Source: Ligustrum vulgare
Lineage: Eukaryota; Streptophyta; Magnoliopsida; Lamiales; Oleaceae
DNA length: 64,000 bases
Direction: 5' to 3'
NCBI GenBank assembly: GCA_963555705.1
Contig: OY743188.1
Coordinates: 28,789,383 to 28,853,382, forward strand
Shown here: piece by piece, positions 42,694 to 53,895 of the stretch
Position numbering within the stretch: position 1 is the stretch's first letter
How the letters are laid out: every line of letters begins with the position of its first letter
The notes under the pieces: generated by a model
Told to the model about the DNA's origin: nothing
The model's database searches: none
The model's input: only the letters and a program-made list of their open reading frames with translations
Translations under genes and position numbers: made by a program

Positions 42694-45600
42694 TTAAATT
42701 CGCAGGATGTTAATCAAGTCCAAACAATGATTGAACTTGATCGCTGTTACCACTTTGGTCAACATATCTGCAGGATTTTCAGCTGTTAGAATCTTTTGAA
42801 GTAGGATCTCCCCTTCTTCAACAATTTCCCGCACAAAATGATATCTAACATCGATGTGCTTCGTCCGTGCATGGTAGACTTGGTTCTTTGCCAAATGAAT
42901 AGCACTCTGGCTATCACAATACACAGTGATGTGTTTCTGAACGACTCCCAATTCACCAAGTAACCCCTGCAGCCAAATTGTCTCTTTAACAGCCTCTGTA
43001 ACTGCCATATATTCTGCTTCTGTCGTAGACAAAGCGACTGTAGACTGTAAAGTGGACTTCCAACTGACTGGAGCTTTTGCAAGAGTAAACACATATCCAG
43101 TCGTTGATCGACGTTTATCCAAATCACCAGCATAGTCAGAATCAACATATCCAACTACGCAATGACCAAGTGAATCATCCCGCTCAAACACTAAACCAAT
43201 ATTAATGGTTTTCAAAATATACCTTAACATCCATTTCACAGCTTGCCAATGTCCTTTACCAGGACTATGCATATACCTACTCACCACTCCAACTGCATGT
43301 GAAATGTCAGGTCTTGTACACACCATTGCATACATCAAAATTCCAACTGTATTTGCATAAGGAACTTTTGACATGTATTCTCGTTCCGCGTCGGTGTTGG
43401 AAGACATCGTAGAGCTAAGCTTGAAATGAGGGGCAAGTGGAGTACTTACAGGTTTTGACTGATTGTCTAGACCAAAACGTTGTAATACTTTCTTCAAATA
43501 CTGCTTTTGAGTCAGACAAAGCTTACCTCTGTTTCTTTCTCTGCTTATCTCCATGCCAAGAATCTTCTTTGCCTCGCCGAGATCTTTCATCTCGAACTCT
43601 TGGTTTAGCTGAGCCTTCAATCTGTCAATTTCTTCATGGCTCCTTGATGCAATCAGCATATCATCAACATACAAGAGTAGATATATGAAAGATCCATCTT
43701 TTAGCTTGTGAAAATAAACACAATGGTCAAACTTGCTTCGTGTGTACTTTTGCTCCAACATAAACTTGTCAAATCGCTTATACCACTGCCTCGGTGACTG
43801 CTTAAGTCCATATAGCGATTTGCTCAATTTACAAACCCAATTTTCTTTTCCAGCAACCCTGAATCCTTCTGGCTGAGTCATATAGATTTCCTCTTCCAAA
43901 TCACCGTGCAGAAAGGCGGTCTTCACATCAAGTTGAACTAGTTCCAAGTCAAACTGCACTACCAAGGCCAATAAAATACGAATGGAAGAATGTTTCACAA
44001 CTGGAGAAAATACTTCATTATAATCAATTCCTTCCTTCTGAGCGTAGCCTTTAGCCACCAACCGTGCCTTGAAGCGAACCTCGTTCTTGTCAGGAAATCC
44101 TTCTTTCTTTGTAAATACCCATTTGCACCCAATTGCCTTCTTATCCTTCGGAAGTTGAGCTAGCTCCCACGTTTTGTTCTTCTGAAGGGACTGCATTTCA
44201 TCTGCCATAGCTTCCTTCCACTGATCATTTTCAGAACTTCTGACAGCTTCTTTGTAAGTAGAAGGAACATCATCATCTACAATTGGAAGTGCATAGGCCA
44301 CCATATCAACAAATCGAGCAGGTTTTCGAATTTCTCTTCGTGGCCTATCAACTGCAATTGATCTCGGTTGCGATGGAGGTTCTTGGGTTGAAACCTGCTC
44401 GATTTGTTGTTCTTCAACATACTCCTCTGCTATTGGAGTTTCACCTGCTGGGTCAATCAAAGTTGCATCAAACTCCACCTGTTGCGGAACTTGCTCCACC
44501 TGCTGCTGAGCACCCTCGGTCACCTTTTTCAACATAGCAGATTCATCAAAAGTGACATCCCTGCTAAGAATTATCTTCTTCATATCAGGACACCATAAGC
44601 GATATCCCTTTACTCCAGAGCTGATCCCCATAAACAGTGCTTTCTTAGCTCTTGGATCCAACTTAGATTCTTTTACATGGTAGAATGCAGTGGAACCAAA
44701 AACATGTAAAGAATCATAGTCAGTAGCAGGTTTTCCATACCAAACCTCCATAGGTGTCTTATTTCCAATGGCAGCAGATGGTAAACGATTAATGAGATGA
44801 CTCGCATATATTACTGCCTCAGCCCAAAATTTCTTGTCCAATCCAGCATTAGACAACATACATCGAACCTTCTCCAGCAATGTTCGATTCATGCGTTCAG
44901 CCACCCCATTCTGCTGTGGTGTATTTCTGACTGTGAAGTGTCGCATAATACCTTCATCTTGGCAGATTTTAAGAAACGGATCACTCTTGTATTCTCCACC
45001 ATTGTCTGATCTGAGTCGTTTGATTTTTCTGCCCGTCTGCGTCTCCATCATCTTCTTCCATATAAGAAAACGATCTAATACTTCATATTTTGTCTTCATC
45101 AGATACACCCAAACTCTTCTAGAAAAATCATTGAAAAAAGTAACGAAATAGTGCATACCTCCCAAGGAAGATGTCCTTGTAGGTCCCCACACGTCTGAGT
45201 GAACATAGTCCAGAATACCTTCTGTATTATGGATTGCAGTACCAAACTTTACTTTTGTCTGTTTTCCCAAAACACAATGTTTGCAAAAATCCATCTTGCA
45301 TGTTTTTGCTCCTTTCAATAGGCCTTGCTTCACCAGAGTTTGCATAGCTTTTTCACCAGCATGTCCCAACCGCATGTGCCAAAGTTTTGTGATTTCTGAA
45401 TCTTCGTCTTCTCCTGATGCTGTAGCCGCCAATCCAATAACTGTATTACCTTGGAAGTAATACAAATTATTTCTCCTTATGCCTTTCATTACCACGAGTG
45501 CGCCTTTAGCAATTTTCAGAACTCCATCTCGTATAGTCACGAACATGCCTTTAGATTCTAAGGCTCCCACGGAGATGAGATTCTTACTCAAATCTGGTAC

Positions 45601-45735
45601 ATACCTTACGTCTGTCAGAATTCTAGTTGATCCATCATGACATCTCAAACGGATTGAACCTATCCCTGTTGTTTGCAAGATCTCATCATTGCCGAGGTAA
45701 ACAACACCACCATTTAGTTCTTCGAGTTTGAAGAA
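42694..45735 (-). CDS. Tork-type pol: protease remainder, integrase, RT, RNase H
   Basis: The frame after the TGA at 45736-45738 is open to 42694. Integrase zinc finger ([11 protein letters not shown], then CKHCVLGK), catalytic residues in [20 protein letters not shown] and [16 protein letters not shown] has [15 protein letters not shown] and [20 protein letters not shown] segments and catalytic YVDDMLIAS. RNase H has [20 protein letters not shown] and STTEAEYMA. Order INT-RT-RH defines Ty1/copia; sequence is close to Tnt1-94. The 994-codon stretch has no lesion. Confidence 0.93.
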   Translation of the reverse strand, partial: FFKLEELNGGVVYLGNDEILQTTGIGSIRLRCHDGSTRILTDVRYVPDLSKNLISVGALESKGMFVTIRDGVLKIAKGALVVMKGIRRNNLYYFQGNTVIGLAATASGEDEDSEITKLWHMRLGHAGEKAMQTLVKQGLLKGAKTCKMDFCKHCVLGKQTKVKFGTAIHNTEGILDYVHSDVWGPTRTSSLGGMHYFVTFFNDFSRRVWVYLMKTKYEVLDRFLIWKKMMETQTGRKIKRLRSDNGGEYKSDPFLKICQDEGIMRHFTVRNTPQQNGVAERMNRTLLEKVRCMLSNAGLDKKFWAEAVIYASHLINRLPSAAIGNKTPMEVWYGKPATDYDSLHVFGSTAFYHVKESKLDPRAKKALFMGISSGVKGYRLWCPDMKKIILSRDVTFDESAMLKKVTEGAQQQVEQVPQQVEFDATLIDPAGETPIAEEYVEEQQIEQVSTQEPPSQPRSIAVDRPRREIRKPARFVDMVAYALPIVDDDVPSTYKEAVRSSENDQWKEAMADEMQSLQKNKTWELAQLPKDKKAIGCKWVFTKKEGFPDKNEVRFKARLVAKGYAQKEGIDYNEVFSPVVKHSSIRILLALVVQFDLELVQLDVKTAFLHGDLEEEIYMTQPEGFRVAGKENWVCKLSKSLYGLKQSPRQWYKRFDKFMLEQKYTRSKFDHCVYFHKLKDGSFIYLLLYVDDMLIASRSHEEIDRLKAQLNQEFEMKDLGEAKKILGMEISRERNRGKLCLTQKQYLKKVLQRFGLDNQSKPVSTPLAPHFKLSSTMSSNTDAEREYMSKVPYANTVGILMYAMVCTRPDISHAVGVVSRYMHSPGKGHWQAVKWMLRYILKTINIGLVFERDDSLGHCVVGYVDSDYAGDLDKRRSTTGYVFTLAKAPVSWKSTLQSTVALSTTEAEYMAVTEAVKETIWLQGLLGELGVVQKHITVYCDSQSAIHLAKNQVYHARTKHIDVRYHFVREIVEEGEILLQKILTAENPADMLTKVVTAIKFNHCLDLINILRI

Positions 45736-46716
45736 TCACTCCCTGTTGGGACACATGTGATAAGTGCAACCCGAATCCATAATCCATTCGTCTGAGTGAG
45801 ATATACTTGATGTACTAGCTAGAACAAATTCTGACTCATCATCTTCACACTTGGCTATATTGGCTTCTGAAGTAGCTTCAGCAATACCTTTAACCTTGTC
45901 TTTGTTCTTCAGCTTTCGACAATCCTTCTTCCAATGACCTTTTTCATGACAGAAGGCACATTCATCTTTAGCAGGCTTGCCCTTCGAACGAGATCTGCCC
46001 CTTCTCTCGGGATTACGACTTTGAGCACGACCTCTTATAGTATAGGCTTCTCCTGCTGAACTTCCATGTTCCTTTTGATCCTTCTTTCGGATCTCATTGT
46101 TGTACAAAGCAGCACATACTTCATCAAAAGTAATTTCATCCTTTCCATGAAGTATCGTAGTGACAAGGTGTTCATATTCATCGGGAAGAGAAGTCAAGAG
46201 CAACATGGCCTTATCTTCATCCTTGAAAGATTCTTCAAGATTTATCAACTCAGATACCAATTTCTTGAACTCAGTAATATGGTTGTACATAGTTGTGCCA
46301 GGTTGATATCGGAAGCGAAATAACTTCTTCTTCAAATAGAGTCTGTTTTGGCAGCTTTTTGACATAAACTGCTTCTCCAACTCCTACCATAATTTGCTTG
46401 CCGATTTCTCCATCATATATGGGAACTTTTGCTCTCTGGTGAGACACGAACGGATGATCACACAGGCACTCCGATTGATTCTTGTCCATTCTAGATCATC
46501 CATGTCAGCTGGCTTATCTTCTTCAAGAGCAATGTCTAGCTCTTGTTGAAATAGCGCATCCATAACTTCACATTGCCACATAGTAAAGTTATTTGTGCCA
46601 TCAAATTTTTCCACGTCTATTTTTGCATTAGTTACCACTGTTCTTGTTGAAGACACAGTGGGCCTTGAAGATCCATCTAAAATGGCTGGAGGTGGGTCCT
46701 CAGTCTCCGTCGACAT
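45736..46716 (-). pseudogene. Tork-type gag with two in-frame nonsense codons
   Basis: Starts MSTETEDPPPAILDGSS at 46716. Gag core includes KFDGTNNFTMWQCEVMDAL, LTSLPDEYEHLVTTIL and the CCHC knuckle CAFCHEKGHWKKDC, then the protease start (WIMDSGCTYHMCPN). TAG at 46384-46386 falls where a Gln codon would suit, and TGA at 45736-45738 where a Trp codon would suit; the frame is otherwise unbroken into pol. Confidence 0.9.
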
Positions 46717-46844
46717 TTTTCAAAAAAAATAAAATCTCAAAAAAATATATACCAAGATCCCTGTTCTCAAAAAATCTTTTCTGATGTGGAAGATCAGTCA
46801 GTGCTGCAACCACAGAGCATACTTAGAATTTTAAGAGAGTCAAG

Positions 46845-46856
46845 GCTCTGATACCA
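46845..46856 (-). other. tRNA-Met primer binding site of the Tork-type element
   Basis: Minus strand TGGTATCAGAGC two bases inside the 5' LTR end. Confidence 0.95.
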
Positions 46857-46858
46857 AT

Positions 46859-47335
46859 TGTTGTGCGAAAGCGAATTAACCGACGGTTCGACCAATGCAA
46901 AAATAGAAATAACGAATTCGAAAGAGAAAGAGAACAACACAAGATTTACGTGGTTCGGCAAATTGCCTACGTCTACGGAGGGAGATTCCAAATTTCCACT
47001 AATATGACAAATGTGGAATACAAATATCTCTACCTCACCAAACAAACACTCTTTCTCACAAACTACAAAAGAAGAACACTTTACAAGTGCACCTCTCCAA
47101 ATGCTCAAGTACTACAAACTCTCACAAGAGAAAACAAAGGAATTGTTCTCTTCTACTTGATATTCAAAAAACAAAATGAAGCATGCCTATTTATAGGCTA
47201 AGAGAATGAATCACAACCATCAATTTTATTTCCACATCTATGGTGGAAATTCAAGTGCTCCATTTTTGACTAATTGATGCCAAACTTTGCCAAACTTTTG
47301 ACTAATTGATGCCACTATTGAAATAATGGCTAACA
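46859..47335 (-). repeat. 5' LTR of the Tork-type element
   Basis: 477 bases, TGTTGTGCG...GGCTAACA, abutting the PBS; TSD cagaa on the outside. Confidence 0.95.
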
Positions 47336-47468
47336 CAGAAACTCCCCCGTTCTTCTTTGCTTCACTGCACTTTGCTTTCCAGATTATTTCTCCCTGCTGC
47401 TGGTGCATTTCTAGTTCTTTCTCCACATATAACAAGTCTACAAAGACGCCAAAACAGCCAACATTCTA

Positions 47469-47479
47469 GGTATCAGAGC
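47469..47479 (+). other. PBS of the old plus-strand copia element
   Basis: GGTATCAGAGC, tRNA-Met type with the leading T replaced by A, about 90 bases before the gag ATG at 47570. Confidence 0.8.
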
Positions 47480-47569
47480 ATCATCTCCAGGTCTGGTTTG
47501 TTCTCTGTTGCTGCAACAAAATTTGTGGTAAAGGTTCAAAGAAAAAAGAGAGCTTCTGCTGAAAGTAAA

Positions 47570-48523
47570 ATGGCAATCACAAGTGGTTCAAGTGGGAGTT
47601 TGTAGCAGTCATTTGTTCCAATATTTGATGGCCAAAACTATGATTTTTGATGCGTGAAGATGAAAACTTCATTAATTGCTGTGGATTTATGGGATATGGT
47701 TGAAAATGGCTTTGAAAAACCTGAAAATGAAGAAGCTCTAACAGCGGCCAAGAAGAAGGAACTTAAAGAAGCAAGGCAAAGGGATGCAAGTGCACTTTCA
47801 ATGTTGCATTGGGCAGTTGTTGATTTAGTCTTCCCAAGGATCATGATGGCAAGCAAAGCAAATGAAGTATGGAAGATTCTAAGGAACGAATACCAAGGAG
47901 ACTTGAAAGTAAAAGCCATTAAACTTCAATCTCTTAGAAGAGATGTTGAAAATATGAAGATGAGATATAATGAATGTGTTAAAGAATTTTTGAATAGATT
48001 TAATGAGCTTGTGAATCAAATTAAGTCATATGACGAAGATGTTACAAATACAAAAATGGTGGAAAAGATTTTAATTAGTTTTCCAGAAAAATATGATTCT
48101 CTTATGGCAGTGATTGAAAAAACAAAAAATTTAGAGGAGTTAAAAGTGGAGGAGTTGATGGGTTCATTAAAATCATTTGAACAAAGGTTGAATCAACACT
48201 CCGAAAAATCAATGGAGAGTGCATTTCAATCTAAATTAAATGTTGGATCAAATGGCAACACAAGGCAACCCCAAAATTATGAAAAGATGATGGATATGTC
48301 AAGTAGAGGTAGAAAAAGTAGTAGGGGAAGAGTATGAGGAAGAAGTCCAAGAGGTAGAGGTAAAAGTAGTTTTGAAAAGAGATTTAGTGGAGAAGATCAA
48401 TCACAAAGGAGCAAAATTTGCAAAAAAAGTAGCCATGATGAAAATGATTGTTGGTTTAAAGGGAAACCATAATGTTACAATGATTTGGATATGTGCAAAA
48501 GGATTGTAGAGCAAAGAATACTC
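47570..48523 (+). pseudogene. gag of the old plus-strand copia element (5' part)
   Basis: Frame from ATG 47570 has early stops at 47603 (TAG) and near 47648 (TGA), then runs 47654-48337. It carries a UBN2-type copia gag: DLWDMVENGFEKP, LSMLHWAVVDLVF, ILRNEYQGDLKVKAIKLQSL and EKILISFPEKYDSLM, then a Gly/Arg/Ser-rich tail and a degraded zinc-finger region. The sequence is cut at 48523 by the SIRE insertion and resumes at 58404. Confidence 0.85.
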
Positions 48524-50014
48524 TGTTATCCCAAGATAAACTAACCAAGAGGGGGGTGAATTGGTTTATAAAACTTTTTCGATAAATAATCTTAAACTTA
48601 AAAACCAATGGGTATAAGTATGAGCACTTAGTATTGCAAGTAACTTAACTATCAATGTAGTGTGCTATAAATGTATGAACTTAATTGATAAAACAAGTAT
48701 AGCACTTAGATATAGTGTTGCACAAAATAAATTGATAGAATAGAGTAAGTGTAATGCAAGTAAGTAAAAGGGATAAGAGATTGCAAACGCGATTTAGGGA
48801 GGCTCAATCAACCAACGTGATCTACGTCTTCCGTTACCAAGCTCTCCGTCACGAGCAAGGCCAAATCCACTATATTGATAACTTACAACAAGGAGTATCG
48901 AATCCTTAGGTGACTTTACAACAAGGAGCACCTATCCTTTACAATCGAGTTTTCACAAGGATCTCGAAACCATAAGCAAAAAACAAATAAGAGTTTTACA
49001 ATTGAATAAACTCTCTTAACAAATGATATGATCAAGTCAAGTATCTTGAGAGTTTTAGGATAACACTTCAATAGATAGCAAATATTTAAAGCTCAAGTGT
49101 TTATGAAAACTTTGAAAAATGATATGAGATAGTTTTGCTTGAATCAAAGTTTTTCAACCAATGATCTCTCTTTCCAAATAATACTTAGTTAAGTATGAAG
49201 AGAGATTTACACTTCAATAAGTGTTTGGTGATGATGAACTCAATCAATGATCAATAATGAAGTATGAGTATTGAGTTTTCTACAAAATAGAATTCTTGAT
49301 AAAGATATGAAATAGTTTTGATCAATCAAGAAATTCTTTGCAATAAATGATATAGATTGTAAAACAAAGTAAGCTCAATGATTTTCTCTCTTAAATGCTC
49401 TTGTAAGTTGGTAGAAATGAATGCAAGAGAAGTGACTATTTATAAATCAAGAAATTGAGTTTTAGGAGGTTTCGGTCGACCATTTCTACACTTTCAGTCG
49501 ACCGAAAGTTCAAAACTAGCCGTTATACTATTCGAGCCGTTAGACTTTCGGTTGAGCAAACATTTTCGATTGATCAGAGTTTCGATCGATCAGGTGTGTT
49601 TCGGTCGACCGAAAAAGGAAATTTTGGAATTTTTATTTTTATATCAAAAAGTTTATTTTTCCAAAAACTATTTCATCTTATGATTTGAAAAATCATTTTT
49701 ATGCAATTAATAATTTTTAGAAATAATTTTGAGCTTTATAGACTTGCTAAAAATTGATGAGTATCGACCTTTACAAATGAGTTGAAAATTTTCAACATAA
49801 ATCTTCTAAAGCTTCAATCTTCGGTCTTCGACAATCTTATTCCCTTCAAATCTCTTTTATGATTGCTTTGTACTTCAATGGATGACGATTTTGATCTCGG
49901 AGTATCCAAATGACACATATATGATAAAACTCAAGAATTGGAACCATTAGTAATACATGAGATCTTGTTTGTTATAATCAAAACAATATATACGTGAATA
50001 ATCATAGGTCAACA
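48524..50014 (-). repeat. 3' LTR of the SIRE-type element
   Basis: TGTTATCCC...GTCAACA, 1491 bases; differs from the other LTR mainly by about 24 extra bases near 48905-48935 and scattered substitutions. Contains palindromic TTCGGTCGACCGAAA motifs at about 49470-49615. Confidence 0.93.
49470..49615. repeat. palindromic TCGGTCGACCGA-type cluster in the SIRE LTR
   Basis: Full or partial TTCGGTCGACCGAAA palindromes at about 49472, 49492 and 49600, with variants such as TTTCGATCGATCAGG. The same cluster occurs in the other LTR (57858-58005) and in the internal region (51895-52080). Confidence 0.9.
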
Positions 50015-50195
50015 ATTTCCCCCTTTTTGATTATGAGAAACAATGTGATTTGTAATTCGTAAGAAAAATGATGAAATATATATGAGTATATTCCTCCTTT
50101 CTTTTGCAATGTATTCCCCCTTTCTATCATAATATAGCAAGATAAAACAAAACAAATCAAATCGTAGCAAATATCTCTTCCCCCTTTTGGCATAA
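50015..50195 (-). other. multiple polypurine tracts of the SIRE-type element
   Basis: Minus-strand purine runs AAAAAGGGGGAAAT (abutting the LTR), AGAAAGGGGGAAT (about 50123-50135) and CAAAAGGGGGAAG (about 50179-50191), plus AAAGAAAGGAGGA near 50095. Repeated PPTs upstream of the 3' LTR are a described Sirevirus feature. Confidence 0.8.
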
Positions 50196-50614
50196 GCAAA
50201 AAGTGTCAAGTAGCCTTAATACATACGGGAATAGTCATGGAATACTTATAATCAATTTTCCCTTTAATAGAAGTTCATGTAATGAATAGGAATGCGAAAT
50301 CATAACCTTATGGAAACACTAACACACAGTTTGCATGTTCCAAAAAAAATTTGACATGGAATCCCCGTATTTTGTACAAACCGATAAGAATAGAATCTTA
50401 TCATATAGAAAGCACCTATACTTCAACATCATCACAGCTCAAAGCAAGAATCATAGAGAAATATAGCATGTGAATCATAATATGCAGAACAAGTAGGCAA
50501 AAGAGAATATTAACATAACGAAAATGTCATAGTTGTAAAACATGATTACATAGTTGAAAACAAAATGTTTTTGAAAAAAGTCACTACGAAAGGTAAAAAA
50601 AAAAGATAGGATCT

Positions 50615-51502
50615 TCAATCGGCCGCCGGTGATGGAGGTGGATTAGGCGGGTAGATGGAGTAGAAATGAGCGAAGAAGGCCTCTTGAGTATTGCACACCC
50701 ATTGCCCGTCACCCTTGACAATTTTCATCCGTTTGAGAGTGTTTATGTTGATAATATCAGTGTGTTTAGGTTTAAGAATATGCTCATTGTCTAGAGGCAC
50801 ATTGAAGTGATTGAAGATTTTTGTGAATATCATGCCGTAGGGTAGGCCTAGAACTCCAGGAGAGGTATGAACGTGATGAAGATGTTGGATGAAGATGTAT
50901 GGAAAATCAAGTTTTCGACCGACAAGGAGAGAATCAAGAATGAGTAGATCGAGATGATTTACTTCATCAAAATGACCACTATGGGGTACAATTGTGTGAG
51001 CAATTGCACGATGAAGGACCTTGCATGGGATAGTCAAATGGTTGAGGTTCAAGGTCATAGTGGTAGTGAGGGGTCGGGTAGTGACACGAATACAAGCCTC
51101 AAGTTCATTGTATCCCTCGAACCTAACAGGATAATGAGTAACATATGCATAATTTTCACAACATTGCAATCCTAGGAGGTTTCTAATGAGGGATCATTGG
51201 ATAGAGACTAGAGTTCCCTTAACCAAACTAATAACTTCATCTGGATAAAAAGTAGCGTTTCGAAAAAATTCCCGAATTAATTTCGGGTAGGAGTTTTCGA
51301 AAATAGATATAACGTTTTTCCATCATATTTCTTCAAAATAACGCTCAATTTGAAACGAGGGGGCTTGAAGGTAAAAATTGAAGAAATTGATAGACTTACC
51401 TATGAGAATTGGATGATCAGAGAAGTGGTCGGGCAATGGTGTACGTTCCTCAACGTTCGATGAGCTGGCTTCGCCTTTCTTCGATTTCTTCTTTGGAGGC
51501 AT
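50615..51502 (-). pseudogene. extra sense ORF of the SIRE element, putative plant transposon protein domain
   Basis: A single frame of 296 codons from ATG at 51502 (MPPKKKSKKGEASSSNVEER) to 50615, broken by in-frame TGA at 51323-51325 and near 51192. After a basic nuclear-signal-like N terminus, the segment with YPKLIREFFRNA, SLVKGTLVSI and LIRNLLGL has the layout of the 'putative plant transposon protein' domain. The C-terminal part runs HRAIAHTIVPHSG, LPYGMIFTKIF and ends Pro-rich. SIRE elements often carry an env-like ORF here; I see no signal peptide or transmembrane segment, so the env label does not fit. Confidence 0.6.
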
Positions 51503-51565
51503 TGTGAATTTTCGAGTTACTTGAAGGAACCAATAGAATTTATGGAAAAAATTAGGTAAAGACAA

Positions 51566-52233
51566 TTGGAAATGAATAAAAGTGAGTATAAATCAACAGT
51601 GTAGGGATATAATGGTGAGTTTGATAGAGTGAAATCGATTCAAAGGGAGAAAATTTGAAATTTTCGTGATTTACCCCAAAATGTAGGGTTTTGAGGAATT
51701 TTTGGATGAAATTTGAAGAAAATCAAGGATTTGATGAAGATTATGATGGGGAAATACAAATTTGTGGATGATTGGAAGTGAATTGATGAAAAAAGATGAA
51801 TTTGGGAGAGAATGAGGAGAGGGATTGCGAAATTAGGGTTTTTTGTATGAATTTTGGGGATGAATTTGATGTTTTAAAAGGCTGAATCCGCGCATCGTTC
51901 GGTCGACCGAAACTCTGCAGGTTTGAAAACAGGTAGCTGCAGGAGGGTTTGGTCGTGTAATGGTCGACCGAAAAGTTACTTTCGGTTGTACAATAGGTTG
52001 ACCGAAACAGGTTTCGATTGAAAAATATGTTCAACCGAAAGTCACCTTTCGGACGACCAAAATTTTTTGGTCGGCCGAAATACTCATAAATCAGATTTTT
52101 GAAAATATTATAATTAAAACACATATATATTGGAAATTTAGCCACAAATATCATTTTCATCAATAATACCCAATCCTCTTCGTATATATGAAAATTTATC
52201 ATGAGTTAGAGGTTTAGTAAAAATATCGGCCAA
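51566..52233. other. spacer between SIRE pol and extra ORF, rich in palindromic motifs
   Basis: Non-coding. The 51895-52080 part is dense in TTCGGTCGACCGAAA variants shared with the LTRs. The 153-codon minus frame over this region is repeat-derived. Confidence 0.6.
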
Positions 52234-53867
52234 TTATTTTTCGGTACTAACAAATTTCAAGTAAATGTCACCTTTTTGCACATGATCTCTAAGAAAATGA
52301 TGTCGAATTTCAATATGCTTAGTGCGAGAGTGCAAGATGGGATTTTTTGACAAATTTATAGCACTAGTGTTATCACACATAATATGAGCATTTTCAAAAA
52401 TCAAATGATAATCACTAAGAGTTTGTTTCATCCATCAAACTTGAGCACAACAACTAGCGGCCGAGATATATTCGGCCTCGGCGGTAGATAGGGCAATGGA
52501 ATTTTGTTTCTTGCTAAACCATGACACAAGTGCAAAGTCTAGAAAGTGACAAGTTCCACTTGTGCTTTTCTATCAATTGTGCATCCCGCCCAATCGGCAT
52601 CCGAATAATTTATAAGATCAATATGAGTGCCTTTTGGATACCAAAGCCCCAAAGTTTTAGTCCCGCATAAATATCTAAAAATACGTTTTAAGGCACTTAG
52701 ATGAGATTCTTTAGGATTGGATTGAAATCTAGCACATAAGCACACACTAAACATAATATCGGGTGTACTTGCGGTTAAGTAAAGAAGGGATCCAATCATA
52801 CCTCGATATTTTGTAATGTCAATGGAAGTGCCTTGCTCATCTTTGTCCAATTTGATTGAAGTACTCATGGGAGTATTCATTGGCTTCAAGTTTTCCATCT
52901 CAAACTTTTTGAGCATATCCACAATGTACTTGGTTTGACTAATGAATATTCCTTCAATCGTTTGTTTGATTTGAAGCCCGAGGAAGAATTTTAACTCTCC
53001 CATCATGCTCATTTCAAATTTATTGCTCATACATTTTGAAAATTCTTCACAAAGAGACACATTAGTTGCACCAAAAATAATATCATCAACATAAATTTGA
53101 ACAACAATCATGTCTTCCTTTTCGGTTTTGATAAAAAGTGTAGTATCTGCATTACCCATTTGAAAGCCATTTGAAATAAGAAATTTACTCAATCTTTCAT
53201 ACCAAGCTCTAGGAGTTTGTTTTAAATCATATAGAGCCTTTCTAAGTTTAAAAACATTATCCGGAAATTTATGATTTTTGAAACCGGGAAGTTGTTCAAC
53301 ATAGACTTCTTCTTGAATAAAACCATTTAAAAATGCACTTTTGACATCCATTTGATAAAGAGTAAAACCTTTATGACAAGCAAAGGCTAGAAGCATACGA
53401 ATTGATTCTAGTCTAGCAACCGGTTCAAAAGTTTCTTCAAAGTCAATGCCTTCTTCTTGATTGTAACCTTGGGCCACTAATCTAACCTTGTTACGCACAA
53501 TTATATCGTTTTCATCCTTTTTGTTTCGAAAAACCCATTTTGTACCAATAACGGTTTGATCATTTGGTCTATCAACTAAATCCCAAACATGATTTCTTTC
53601 AAATTGATTTAGTTCTTCTTGCATTGCAAGAATCCAAAACTCATCAAACTCGGCTTCTTTGAAATTCTTTGGTTCAATTTGAGAAATTAAGGCACAAGTA
53701 TTTAAGAATCCTTTAGTAGAGTTTCTAGTACTTACCCCTCTCGAAGGATCACCAATTATGAGCTCTTTTGGGTGAGATGAAGCAAATCTCCATTCGATAG
53801 GAAGTGTTAGATCACTTGAGTTTTTGGAAGATGTTCCTTCTTCTTGTTGAGGAGTTGGTTCTTCCAA
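52234..53867 (-). pseudogene. SIRE pol: reverse transcriptase and RNase H
   Basis: Begins with the SIRE-type linker EWRFASSHPKELIIGDPSRG. RT motifs are VRNKVRLVAQGYNQEEG, LYQMDVKSAFLNGFIQEEVY and IYVDDIIFGATN, then MIGSLLYLTASTPDIMF. RNase H starts INYSDADWAGCTIDRKA, loses frame near 52540, and continues with STAEAEYISA and CDNTSAINLSKNPILHSRTK to 52234 with a further stop at about 52430. Otherwise long and well preserved. Confidence 0.92.
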
Positions 53868-53895
53868 GTCTTTTTCTTCATTGTCTTTGGATATT

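Larger units (their letters stand above)
42113..47335 (-). mobile_element. Tork/Tnt1-type Ty1/copia retrotransposon, nearly intact
   Basis: 477-bp LTRs (42113-42589 and 46859-47335) differ at only about three positions by eye. TSD cagaa is perfect at 42108-42112 and 47336-47340. The PBS (46845-46856) matches tRNA-Met and a short purine stretch precedes the 3' LTR. The gag-pol reading frame is continuous from 46716 to 42694 except for two nonsense codons. Near-identical LTRs mean a very recent insertion. Confidence 0.95.
41900..47463 (+). repeat. remnant 5' LTR end of the old plus-strand copia element, split by the Tork element
   Basis: Sequence left of 42113 and from 47336 to 47463 is contiguous once the TSD-bounded Tork element is removed. 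It ends GCCAACA just before a PBS GGTATCAGAGC (47469-47479). That makes 47336-47463 and part of 41900-42112 the old LTR. The left edge cannot be set because the matching 3' LTR is not in the window. Confidence 0.5.

Noticed and set aside
49455..49688. 77-codon ORF, repeated at 57844-58077
   Set aside because: LTR sequence of the SIRE element dominated by the palindromic TCGGTCGACCGA cluster.
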